A program made the position numbers and the translations under genes. A DNA stretch of 44,053 bases from the NCBI GenBank assembly GCA_018970485.1, contig JAGWWH010000013.1:1-44053 (forward strand), written 5' to 3'. The notes below the pieces were generated by a model. It was not told the DNA's origin and made no database searches. It was given only the letters and a program-made list of their open reading frames with translations. Origin of the DNA: Pseudomonadota bacterium (lineage in GTDB: Bacteria; Pseudomonadota; Alphaproteobacteria; Rickettsiales; UBA1997). Positions 8,238-15,111 of this stretch are shown here, piece after piece; position 1 is the first letter of the stretch; each line of letters begins with the position of its first letter.

Positions 8238-8772
8238 AAAAATTCTCATCGCCAAAGTCTCTTCACCCTTTGGAATCAAGGGTGAAGTGAGAGTTATCGC
8301 TTACTGCGAAAATCACCTAAATCTCGAAAAATATTCACTCACTGACGCCAAGGGAAATGAGATAAAACTCAAAATCAGCAACAAAAACAAAGCAGTGGTT
8401 GGTACAAGTGGCGGCGATCCAATCGTGATCGTTAAGATTGAAGGAGTTAATGACCGTAATGCTTCAGAGGCGATACGTAATCTGGAAATTTTTGCTAATC
8501 GTGCAGATTTTGCGCCAACCAAAAAAGACGAATTTTATTATTCTGATTTGATTGGGCTGGATGTTATCGACATGAATTCCAAGAAAATCGGCAAAGTTGT
8601 AAACGTTCTAGATTACGGCGCTGGTGGTTTGATCGATATTGAGTTTGAAGATAAACGCAGAGAAAATTTTCCCTTCAAAAATGAATTTTTTCCGGAAGTG
8701 AATCTAGAAAAAAATTTCATCCGCATCGAAGAAATCGAGATGATCGACGGCGATGACAAGGCTAATAAATAA
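8230..8772 (+). CDS. rimM: Ribosome maturation factor RimM
   Basis: Assists 30S assembly by binding S19 and the 16S 3-prime domain. The N-terminal RimM barrel starts KILIAKVSSPFGIKGEVRV and the C-terminal PRC barrel contains EFYYSDLIGLDVID and IGKVVNVLDYGAGGLIDIE. Length (180 residues) is normal. It overlaps the end of lysA. The usual partners trmD and rplS are not next to it here. Confidence 0.92.
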   Translation: MTKKILIAKVSSPFGIKGEVRVIAYCENHLNLEKYSLTDAKGNEIKLKISNKNKAVVGTSGGDPIVIVKIEGVNDRNASEAIRNLEIFANRADFAPTKKDEFYYSDLIGLDVIDMNSKKIGKVVNVLDYGAGGLIDIEFEDKRRENFPFKNEFFPEVNLEKNFIRIEEIEMIDGDDKANK

Positions 8773-8782
8773 TTTCCAAAAC

Positions 8783-9352
8783 ATGTTTAAATCGAAATCA
8801 CTTCTCCTTTTTTCCCTTCTGGCTCTAACCTCCTGTGCTTTGTCTGGAAGATCTAACGACAAAAGCGTTTCGAAATACATCACCGGCGCAACCAAGGTTG
8901 GAGAGATTAAAGATGTTCATGTGATCAATGTTTTTAGAGCGATCGGCACACCAAACAATACTGTAAGCATCGACAAGTTTAAATATTATCAGTGGGATTA
9001 TTCGAGGTTGGTTGGAGTAAGCACAATCTTGGGTGGAGGAACTACAACCTTTTACTGCAAACTCTCTGCCGAAACCCAAAACAACAAAATTAAAACCTTT
9101 AACTGGTATGGAAATCAGTGCGATATTTTTCTCGATCGCATCAAGGAATATTTTCAGGATAAGTTGAATATCGCGATCATTTCGGATGAGGAAATCAAGC
9201 AACAAAATACAGCGCCGGGGACTAAGGCTGAGAAGCTAGAAATGAAGCCAGAAGCTAAAGTTGAGGCGCCTGCGGTAATCGAGCCAACTCCGCAAAAAAC
9301 GGAAAATATAGCACTTGCGCCACTTGCTGGGGAAGGCGCAGATAAAAAATAA
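8783..9352 (+). CDS. Hypothetical lipoprotein with low-complexity tail
   Basis: I chose the ATG at 8783, ten bases after the rimM stop, over one at 8753 inside rimM, because the protein then begins directly with a signal peptide ending in lipobox LTSC (Cys18). The mature domain (about residues 30-135) contains a pattern with GTPN, a tyrosine/tryptophan-rich YYQWDYSR segment, a glycine-threonine turn and two cysteines, somewhat like small beta-rich envelope lipoproteins. The last 50 residues are rich in Glu, Lys, Pro and Ala and look unstructured. I do not recognise the family. It is probably the last gene of the nusB operon. Confidence 0.65.
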   Translation: MFKSKSLLLFSLLALTSCALSGRSNDKSVSKYITGATKVGEIKDVHVINVFRAIGTPNNTVSIDKFKYYQWDYSRLVGVSTILGGGTTTFYCKLSAETQNNKIKTFNWYGNQCDIFLDRIKEYFQDKLNIAIISDEEIKQQNTAPGTKAEKLEMKPEAKVEAPAVIEPTPQKTENIALAPLAGEGADKK

Positions 9353-9418
9353 AACCCGTCGAAATTTTTTTGGATCTTCGCCTGCCTAGGGAGAGAAAAA
9401 TCGAGAGTGTCAGATTTT

Positions 9419-9937
9419 TTAGCGACGCGTTTTTTCTCCCTCAAATTCTTTCAAAAATTCGCCGTAACCTTCTTTTTCTAAAGACTCCTTGGGAATGAAT
9501 TTTAGCGATGCGGAGTTGATGCAGTAGCGCATGCCGCCACGGTCTTTCGGGCCATCGTCAAAAACATGTCCAAGATGCGAATCTGCATCTTTCGAGCGAA
9601 CTTCCACGCGCTTCATGCCAAAAGTGACATCAGTTTTTTCGACCACAGAACTTTTTTGCATTGGTTGCGTAAAGCTAGGCCAGCCGGTGCCGGAATCATA
9701 TTTATCTTTTGAAGAAAAGAGTGGTTGGCCCGAAGCGATGTCGACGTAAATTCCCTCTTTTTTATTATTCCAAAACTCGTTGTGAAAAGCTGGTTCTGTG
9801 CCTTCTTCTTGAGTGACGTATTTTTGAAATGAAGTTAGGTTTTTGGTATTTTTAGAATATTTTTTTGTTTCAGTCATGGCGTTGGCGCTTAGAGAATAGA
9901 GGATTGCGAGGAGGGATAGTTTGATGATTTTTTTCAT
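9419..9937 (-). CDS. msrB: Exported peptide-methionine (R)-S-oxide reductase MsrB
   Basis: Reduces the R form of methionine sulfoxide in proteins. The catalytic cysteine is Cys139 in [21 protein letters not shown] and [10 protein letters not shown] are also present. The two zinc-binding CxxC pairs of many MsrB enzymes are absent: the positions read VDIASG and [10 protein letters not shown], so this is the metal-free type. Residues 1-20 form a signal peptide ending SANA, placing the enzyme outside the cytoplasm. The frame extends upstream through a palindromic repeat whose translation contains [10 protein letters not shown] reject that extension and start at 9937. DipZ lies directly upstream and could supply reducing power. 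Confidence 0.92.
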   Translation of the reverse strand: MKKIIKLSLLAILYSLSANAMTETKKYSKNTKNLTSFQKYVTQEEGTEPAFHNEFWNNKKEGIYVDIASGQPLFSSKDKYDSGTGWPSFTQPMQKSSVVEKTDVTFGMKRVEVRSKDADSHLGHVFDDGPKDRGGMRYCINSASLKFIPKESLEKEGYGEFLKEFEGEKTRR

Positions 9938-9955
9938 TTCATTTTTATTTTTTCT

Positions 9956-10029
9956 CTGGATCCCCGCCTTCGCGGGGATGACTAAGTAGAGTAGGTGCAA
10001 CGTCATCCCCGCGAAGGCGGGGATCCCAG
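9956..10029. repeat. Dispersed GC-rich palindrome, copy 1
   Basis: Two arms, 9956-9982 and 10002-10029, are inverted copies (CTGGATCCCCGCC... and ...GGCGGGGATCCCAG). Each arm is itself palindromic around CCTTCGCGGGG, so a large cruciform or RNA hairpin is possible. It sits between dipZ and msrB. A near-identical copy lies upstream of dipZ at 11620-11692. This unit is a common dispersed repeat in proteobacterial genomes and its GC content contrasts with the AT-rich surroundings. Confidence 0.9.
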
Positions 10030-10033
10030 TTTA

Positions 10034-11587
10034 TTAGTTGCCGAATGTAAAAGCATAAGCCTCCAAACCCGCCTCAGAAGCAGTGATTTCGAGTAATCCA
10101 TTTTCTGCATTTTCCTGATTTACCAGTTCGTAAAGTTGATGTTGCGTAACGATAATCTCAGATTTTTTCAGAACTTTTCCGTTCAGTTTTAATCTCGCTG
10201 TAACCGGTTTTTTGTTTTGCGAACCAAGAACCAAAAATACTCTTTTGGCGGTGAAATTGAGCTGTAACTTTGCACCAGATTCTTTGGCGACGATTCGTTC
10301 CTCTTCCACATTCCACTTGCCTTCAAGCGCCCAATGATCTGCATTTCCTGAGCGCAAATAGCCAAGATAAGTTTCGGGAGTTTGGTTTTGATTAAAGGAG
10401 TTAACCTCATCAGCCGTTGTGGAATCGCCTTTCAAGTCGAGTAGATGACGAATATTATTTTCTGTTTCTGCGTAGTTTCCCTCGCCAAAATGCGTGTAAA
10501 CAACATCGCCTTTCTGATCGATTAAATAGTGCGCGGGCCAATATTTATTTTTGAAAGATGTCCAAGTATCGAGCCTGTTATCGAGTGCGACGGGATATTT
10601 TATGCCATGCGCCATCAAAGCATTTTCAACATTTTTCGCATTTTTCTCGAACTCAAATTCCGGTGCGTGAATGCCGATAATTACTAAGCCTTTGTCGCGA
10701 TAAGTTTCGTTCCATTTGGTGATGTAAGGCAAAGTGCGCACGCAGTTGACGCAGGAATAAGTCCAAAAATCGATCAGAACCACTTTGCCTTTGAGTGAGG
10801 CGAGAGTAAGGGGATCGGAGTTCAGCCATTTTTCGATTCCAACGATTTGAGGTGCGGGATAAGGGTTTTCCAAGCCATTCTGTAAGCCGGAAATATTGAT
10901 ATTTTGTGGGATTTCTTTTTTAGAAAAAAACGATGCGGCATTTCCATCAACTGCCATGAAGCCTACTGCGACCAAGATCAAGACCCCGAAAGATTTGCGT
11001 AATGTTTCGGCGTGGTTGGTTAAGAATTTTAGTTTCGACATAATTTTTCTTCCGGTTAGCGAGATGATGAACATCGGCAAACCCGCGCCGATGGCGAATG
11101 CACCAACTAAAAATAAAGCCTGTGCATCTGATTCTTGACGAATGATTTGGACGAGAACTGCGGCGAGTATTGGTCCGGCGCAAGGTGTCCAGATCAAGCC
11201 GATAAGCATGCCGATAAATATTCCGCTAAAAAAACCATCGCCAGAATTTGTGGTGAGATTGCTGCCGAGATTGGCGAATTTTCCAGTCGCGCGGTTGAAA
11301 ATTGCGGAGAGTTTTTCGGATAAAAGAATGATTCCGAAAAAAGCGAGAAGGGCGAGAGAGCCGTATTTAATGATGTCGAGATCGATACCAAGATCGTTAA
11401 CAATCTGACGCGACAACATCGCAAAAGCGGTGAAGGCGAGAACAAAGCCGGTGATGATTCCAAAAGGTCTTTTTCTTCCGCCATCAACTGAAGCGCCGAG
11501 CATTAACGGCAAGATTGGTAAAATGCATGGACTGGCGATGAGGGCTAAGCCTTCTAAAAATGACAAAGCGATTTCGATGTAGTTCAT
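10034..11587 (-). CDS. dipZ: DipZ: CcdA-like thiol transporter fused to thioredoxin
   Basis: Membrane protein that carries electrons from the cytoplasm to extracytoplasmic thiols. Residues 1-212 are a CcdA/DsbD-type membrane domain with the two redox cysteines Cys21 (ASPCILP) and Cys136 (WTPCAGP). Residues 245-385 form a TlpA-like thioredoxin domain with active site YSCVNC (Cys279, Cys282). Residues 395-517 form the beta-rich C-terminal domain seen in mycobacterial DipZ. At 517 residues it is complete. It is flanked on both sides by the same palindromic repeat, faces an ECF sigma factor gene and precedes msrB, so a role in methionine sulfoxide or disulfide repair outside the cytoplasm is likely but inferred. 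Confidence 0.9.
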   Translation of the reverse strand: MNYIEIALSFLEGLALIASPCILPILPLMLGASVDGGRKRPFGIITGFVLAFTAFAMLSRQIVNDLGIDLDIIKYGSLALLAFFGIILLSEKLSAIFNRATGKFANLGSNLTTNSGDGFFSGIFIGMLIGLIWTPCAGPILAAVLVQIIRQESDAQALFLVGAFAIGAGLPMFIISLTGRKIMSKLKFLTNHAETLRKSFGVLILVAVGFMAVDGNAASFFSKKEIPQNINISGLQNGLENPYPAPQIVGIEKWLNSDPLTLASLKGKVVLIDFWTYSCVNCVRTLPYITKWNETYRDKGLVIIGIHAPEFEFEKNAKNVENALMAHGIKYPVALDNRLDTWTSFKNKYWPAHYLIDQKGDVVYTHFGEGNYAETENNIRHLLDLKGDSTTADEVNSFNQNQTPETYLGYLRSGNADHWALEGKWNVEEERIVAKESGAKLQLNFTAKRVFLVLGSQNKKPVTARLKLNGKVLKKSEIIVTQHQLYELVNQENAENGLLEITASEAGLEAYAFTFGN

Positions 11588-11619
11588 ATTGTATTATTTT
11601 TTTGTTCGTCATTCTCTTT

Positions 11620-11692
11620 CTGGATTCCCGCCTTCGCGGGAATGACAAAATCACATTGGTACAGCGTCATCCCCGCGAAGGCGGGGATCCAG
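11620..11692. repeat. Dispersed GC-rich palindrome, copy 2
   Basis: Arms at 11620-11646 and 11666-11692 repeat the unit found at 9956-10029, with a few base changes in the left arm (CTGGATTCCCGCC). It occupies about half of the 153-base divergent region between dipZ and the sigma factor gene, so promoters for both must lie beside or within it. Confidence 0.88.
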
Positions 11693-11740
11693 GAGAGTGT
11701 CATACGACTTTTCAACTAAAGATTCGTTGCCTTCGAGCAA

Positions 11741-12283
11741 ATGGTTACAGCAAGCGAAAAAAATATTTTATTACGTGATTTGATCCGCGCCGGACTTGCT
11801 GGCGATAAAACTGCTTACGCGAAGTTTCTTACCGAGATTGCGCCTTTATTGCGACTGGTTATCGCAAAAAAAATCACCAGCGCGGATGTTGATGATGTGT
11901 TGCAAGAGGTTTTGATTTCGATTCACAAAGCTCGTCACACCTACGATGGCGAGCGTCCTATTATGCCGTGGTTGATGGCGATCGCGCGTTTTCGAATTAC
12001 TGATCATCTGCGTAAATATTATGCGCAAATGCGTCACAAGGCTGTTGATATCGATGAGTTGGAAAATCTTTTAGAAGATGTAACCGAAGTTGCTGCGGAT
12101 AGCGAATCAATCGATGAGCTGCTAGAAAATCTGGACGCAAAACATAAGAAAATTTTAACGATGATGCATGTCGAGGGATTTACAGCCAGAGAGGTTGGGG
12201 CCAAGATCGGTATGAATGAATCGGCGGTAAAAGTTGCCGCACATCGGGCGATAAAAAAAATCAGAATGAAGTTTAAAATATGA
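11741..12283 (+). CDS. ECF RNA polymerase sigma factor
   Basis: A 180-residue group IV sigma factor. Region 2 is visible at residues 46-95 (DVDDVLQEVLISIHK, then PWLMAIARFRITDHLRKYY) and region 4 at 130-178, with a helix-turn-helix (FTAREVGAKIGMNESAVKVAAHRAIKKI). The stop codon overlaps the following nrsF-like gene as ATGA. This sigma/NrsF pairing matches Caulobacter SigF-NrsF, which responds to heavy metals and oxidants. The target promoters here are unknown; dipZ and msrB are the obvious candidates by position. Confidence 0.9.
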   Translation: MVTASEKNILLRDLIRAGLAGDKTAYAKFLTEIAPLLRLVIAKKITSADVDDVLQEVLISIHKARHTYDGERPIMPWLMAIARFRITDHLRKYYAQMRHKAVDIDELENLLEDVTEVAADSESIDELLENLDAKHKKILTMMHVEGFTAREVGAKIGMNESAVKVAAHRAIKKIRMKFKI

Positions 12284-12930
12284 GCAAAACGCAGGATTTA
12301 ATCGCAAAACTAAGTAGTGAGGCGAGGGTGACGAAACCTCTGCGCAAGCCACTTCACTGGATGTTGTCCGTTTTTTCTCTGCTCGTTTTTTACGCCGTTA
12401 TTTCGCAAATATTTCTTGGTTTGCGCGTGGATATTTTTGCGCAAATAACTCGTCCGTTATTTTTTTTGGAAGTGGTGTTGATGTTGTTGTTATTCCTTAC
12501 CAGCCTTGCTTCGGCGGTGCTTACGATGTATCCCGATCTTTATCAGAAATCACGTCTTTTAAAACTTCCTTACGTTATTTTTTTTGCGTTGTTGGCCGTT
12601 CTTACTTTGCAGATTTTCACACCAATCGATGCGCAGATGATTCTGCCCGAAGGCAATATTCATAAGATGGAATGTTCGGTCTGTATTTTATTTTTATCGC
12701 TGATTCCTTCAGCTTACATCTTCATAACTTTGCAGAAAGGCGCGACTGTTAACTCGTCGCGCTCGGGCATTTTCGCGGTTTTGGCCGCTACAGCTTTAGG
12801 CTGTTTGATCCTTAGATTATCAGAAGCAAACGACTCGATAATTCATCTGTTAGCTTGGCATTATCTACCAACATTTCTCTTCGCTGCAATTGGGGCGATA
12901 CTGGGAAAATTGCTGTTGAGGTGGAGTTAG
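12280..12930 (+). CDS. nrsF: NrsF-type (DUF1109) membrane anti-sigma factor
   Basis: A 216-residue protein with six predicted membrane segments and a short cytoplasmic N terminus, the layout of NrsF, which holds its ECF sigma factor inactive at the membrane until a stress acts on conserved cysteines. Cysteines are present at 132, 135 (ECSVC) and 175; the first pair is preceded by a periplasmic loop. A conserved-looking HLLAWHYLP segment lies near the end. Translational coupling to the sigma gene (ATGA) supports the pairing. Signal and mechanism are inferred from the family. Confidence 0.85.
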   Translation: MSKTQDLIAKLSSEARVTKPLRKPLHWMLSVFSLLVFYAVISQIFLGLRVDIFAQITRPLFFLEVVLMLLLFLTSLASAVLTMYPDLYQKSRLLKLPYVIFFALLAVLTLQIFTPIDAQMILPEGNIHKMECSVCILFLSLIPSAYIFITLQKGATVNSSRSGIFAVLAATALGCLILRLSEANDSIIHLLAWHYLPTFLFAAIGAILGKLLLRWS

Positions 12931-12980
12931 AAAGCTTTCTTTAATTCATCTGATGGATCCATCTTCAACAGGATTTTAAG

Positions 12981-13056
12981 TGGTGGGTGATGACAGGCTC
13001 GAACTGCCGACCCTCTCCTTGTAAGGGAGATGCTCTACCAACTGAGCTAATCACCC
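12981..13056 (-). tRNA. tRNA-Val (TAC)
   Basis: The minus strand folds as a cloverleaf with acceptor GGGTGAT/ATCACCC, a D arm with TTAGCTCAGTTGGTAGAGC, anticodon loop CTTACAA (anticodon TAC), and T arm GGCAGTTCGAGCC. CCA is encoded at 12983-12981. Confidence 0.95.
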
Positions 13057-13122
13057 ACTTAAAACTTAGAAGTGCTACGGAGGGAATAAAACTTCCGCTT
13101 GTAGCAAGAGCGAAAGTATGAG

Positions 13123-13199
13123 TGGCGGGAGTGACGGGACTCGAACCCGCGACCTCTTGCGTGACAGGCAAGCGCTCTAACCAACTGAGCTACACCCCC
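13123..13199 (-). tRNA. tRNA-Asp (GTC)
   Basis: The minus strand gives acceptor GGGGGTG paired with CACTCCC (one G-U pair), D arm GTAGCTCAGTTGGTTAGAGC, anticodon stem-loop CTTGC-CTGTCAC-GCAAG with anticodon GTC, T arm GCGGGTTCGAGTCCCGT, discriminator G and encoded CCA. It lies 66 bases from tRNA-Val in the same direction, so the two probably share a transcript. Confidence 0.95.
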
Positions 13200-13244
13200 A
13201 TATAAAACTTTTAGAAAAAACTTTCTTCGACTTAGTCAAAAATA

Positions 13245-13276
13245 AAACTCTCACAAAATCACTTTCGTGAGAGTTT
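13245..13276 (-). terminator. Hairpin with T-run, minus direction
   Basis: AAACTCTCAC and GTGAGAGTTT form a ten-base perfect stem. Reading on the minus strand it is followed by TTTTATTTTT, a good intrinsic terminator. It is the first of three hairpins stacked between HU and the tRNA pair. Confidence 0.6.
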
Positions 13277-13306
13277 CAAAGACTCATTTTCTCATGCGTG
13301 AACATA

Positions 13307-13364
13307 AAAAATTTTCCTAAAAACTTTGTAAAACATCAGTTTTAAAATTCTTAGGAAAATTTTT
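13307..13364. repeat. Second stacked inverted repeat downstream of hup
   Basis: AAAAATTTTCCTAA (13307-13320) and TTAGGAAAATTTTT (13351-13364) are perfect inverted copies separated by 30 bases. On the minus strand the stem is followed by TTTTATG. It may be a terminator or part of a structured RNA. Confidence 0.5.
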
Positions 13365-13373
13365 GGCAAAGAA

Positions 13374-13407
13374 AAACCCTTACTCAGATTTCTCCAAGTA
13401 AGGGTTT
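13374..13407 (-). terminator. Intrinsic terminator of hup
   Basis: AAACCCTTACT and AGTAAGGGTTT pair over a 12-base loop just after the hup stop codon; on the minus strand the stem runs directly into TTTTTC. This is the clearest intrinsic terminator in the window. Confidence 0.75.
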
Positions 13408-13412
13408 AGAAA

Positions 13413-13685
13413 CTATTTTACAGAATCTTTCAAAGCTTTACCAGCAGCGAATTTCACGCGCTTAGAAGCTTTGATTTGGATTTCTTTTCCAGTTTGTGGG
13501 TTACGACCTTTTCTAGCAGCAGTTTTTACCACTTTAAAAGTACCGAAACCGATCAATGTAACTACATCACCTTTTTTCAAAGCCTTAGTAGTTGCTTTAA
13601 GTAGAGCTTCTACAGAAGCGCTAGCATCTTTTTGAGAAAGGCCAGTTTGGTTAGCGATTTCTTTGATTAAATCTGTCTTGTGCAT
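13413..13685 (-). CDS. hup: HU-family DNA-binding protein
   Basis: A 90-residue nucleoid protein. It has the HU outline: helices with MHKTDLIKEIANQTGLSQKDA, then VTLIGFGTFKVVKTAARKGRNPQTGKEI, which carries the beta-arm signature with the DNA-intercalating proline (RNPQTG), and KRVKFAAGKALKDSV at the end. It is monocistronic, with a strong terminator immediately after it. Confidence 0.95.
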   Translation of the reverse strand: MHKTDLIKEIANQTGLSQKDASASVEALLKATTKALKKGDVVTLIGFGTFKVVKTAARKGRNPQTGKEIQIKASKRVKFAAGKALKDSVK

Positions 13686-13812
13686 ATTAAGTAATCTTTT
13701 TGATTGATAATTTTGGAAGAAGAAACGTGTCGTGGAGCAGCTTGTATACTGGCTCCGCAGCAGGTTGCGTGGCGAAATTATTTACGAAAAATTTGAAAGC
13801 AACTAATTTTAT

Positions 13813-14445
13813 CTAAATAATTTTGCTCGCCGAGCCGCACTGGATGCGGCTTGGTGAAAATAGGTTTTTCTCGGTTACAATAAAATCAAGCTTCTGATCG
13901 GTATTTTCAACTGGCAGAGGGTCGTTTGATCCTTGAAAATCAAAGGCCAAGCCTACAGTGATTATTTTGGATTTTTTGGTTTTTAAAAAATTTATGGTGC
14001 GATCAAAAAATCCTCCACCCATGCCGAGCCTTGATAAATCTGAGTCAAAAGCCACTAGCGGTAAAATCACAAAATCTGGCAAAGTTTTTTCTCCTTCATT
14101 GGGCTCAAGAATTTGGGAATAAAATTTATTCGCGAGAAATCGCGTTTCTGATTGGAAGCGAATAAATTCAAGAGGTTGATTTTTGGCGATTATTCGTGGG
14201 TAAGAAAAGGAAATTTTATTTTCCTGAAAAGATTGTGCTATTAGGCCTGTAGACACTTCATGACCAGTTGAAAGATAAAGAGAGAATATTTTTTCATCTT
14301 CTTTTTGATAAATTTTTGGCAAAAGATTTTGTAAAAAATTTTCGTTAATTTTTCTTGATCTAAGCAACAGCTCATCTTCTGACAAATCATCTCTTCTGGC
14401 CCTAAAGAGCTTGCGCAATCTAGCTTTTTCTGATGAGCGATCCAT
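13813..14445 (-). CDS. fau: 5-formyltetrahydrofolate cyclo-ligase
   Basis: ATP-dependent conversion of 5-formyl-THF to 5,10-methenyl-THF. The 210-residue protein has an Arg/Lys-rich N terminus (KARLRKLFRARRDDLS), a central LPDFVILPLVAFD strand and the hallmark nucleotide loop RLGMGGGFFDRTI. Its ATG overlaps the zapA stop by one base (TAATG). The zapA-fau order is the same as in E. coli, where 6S RNA lies between or beside them; here there is no room for it. Confidence 0.9.
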   Translation of the reverse strand: MDRSSEKARLRKLFRARRDDLSEDELLLRSRKINENFLQNLLPKIYQKEDEKIFSLYLSTGHEVSTGLIAQSFQENKISFSYPRIIAKNQPLEFIRFQSETRFLANKFYSQILEPNEGEKTLPDFVILPLVAFDSDLSRLGMGGGFFDRTINFLKTKKSKIITVGLAFDFQGSNDPLPVENTDQKLDFIVTEKNLFSPSRIQCGSASKII

Positions 14446-14747
14446 TAAAACTTCTGAATTTTGTTCGTTAATTTCTCGATGTAATCAGAGATGTTGTCGA
14501 TGTTATCGCTGATTAAATTAATCATTTCATTTGAGTCGAATTTATCTTCCGTCTCTGATCTAAGATTTTCTTCCAGAGCAAGAGCTGTCATCACCAATAG
14601 AATTTTTTCATCTGTTATTTTTAGTGATTTTTTTAACTCATTCATTCTGTGATTTAAGTGTTTGGCGAGATTTTTTAACCTCTCTTCCTCTTTTTTTGCG
14701 CAAGCGATTTTGTAAAGGCTGTTTCCGATTTTGATTTCAACTGTCAT
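14445..14747 (-). CDS. zapA: Cell division protein ZapA
   Basis: A 100-residue Z-ring-associated protein that cross-links FtsZ filaments. The N-terminal domain begins TVEIKIGNSLYKIAC and continues with EERLKNLAKHLNHRMNELKK and the helix KILLVMTALALEENL, followed by a C-terminal coiled-coil helix. It overlaps the upstream coiled-coil gene by 11 bases and fau by one, inside an argJ-to-fau operon. Confidence 0.88.
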   Translation of the reverse strand: MTVEIKIGNSLYKIACAKKEEERLKNLAKHLNHRMNELKKSLKITDEKILLVMTALALEENLRSETEDKFDSNEMINLISDNIDNISDYIEKLTNKIQKF

Positions 14748-15111
14748 ATTTTTCGATCACCTCACCAATCCTTGCTAGATCATCTTCTATCTCTTTAACG
14801 AGATTATTTTTTTGATTACGATTGTTCTCAATTTTTTCGCGTAAAGCTCGATTTGTTTCGCGCAAAAACTCTGCTTCTTTTCCGATTTCTGAAAGCTCAT
14901 TTTGTAAACGATTCACCTCTTCTTTGAGAGAATTTATGGCTGAATTCTGTTCAACAAATTGGACATGGTTTTCATCGCAAAATTTATCACTGTTTACCGC
15001 GAGCATTTCAGCGTTTCGACCAGCTTCGCGAATCTTTTCTTTAATTGCCTCTTCAAGATTTTTTAGTGCGTGAGATAGGCGCTTTCTTGATCTGTCGAAC
15101 TTGGCGTTCAT
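14737..15111 (-). CDS. Coiled-coil protein next to zapA (DUF4164-like)
   Basis: A 124-residue protein that is helical throughout, with heptad-like stretches at residues 1-35 and 60-118 (for example SLKEEVNRLQNELSEIGKEA). Alphaproteobacteria often have a small coiled-coil protein of the DUF4164 type directly before zapA. A role at the Z ring, by analogy with ZapB, is an inference from position and structure. It overlaps argJ by four bases and zapA by eleven. Confidence 0.7.
   Translation of the reverse strand: MNAKFDRSRKRLSHALKNLEEAIKEKIREAGRNAEMLAVNSDKFCDENHVQFVEQNSAINSLKEEVNRLQNELSEIGKEAEFLRETNRALREKIENNRNQKNNLVKEIEDDLARIGEVIEKYDS

Noticed and set aside
9938-10006. N-terminal extension of MsrB reading into the palindromic repeat (translation with VIPAKAGIQ)
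   Set aside because: VIPAKAGIQ is the usual accidental translation of this dispersed repeat. A normal signal peptide begins at the ATG at 9937.
12965-13171. Open frames of 68 codons (12965-13171) and of 68 codons at 33501-33707
   Set aside because: They run through tRNA genes (Val and Asp; Pro) and have no coding features.
13686-13812. Possible SRP RNA or other small RNA in the hup upstream region (GC-rich patch with GAGC/GCTC pairs)
   Set aside because: The conserved SRP tetraloop and GGAAGCAGCC-type sequence are missing and no fold of the right size is visible.
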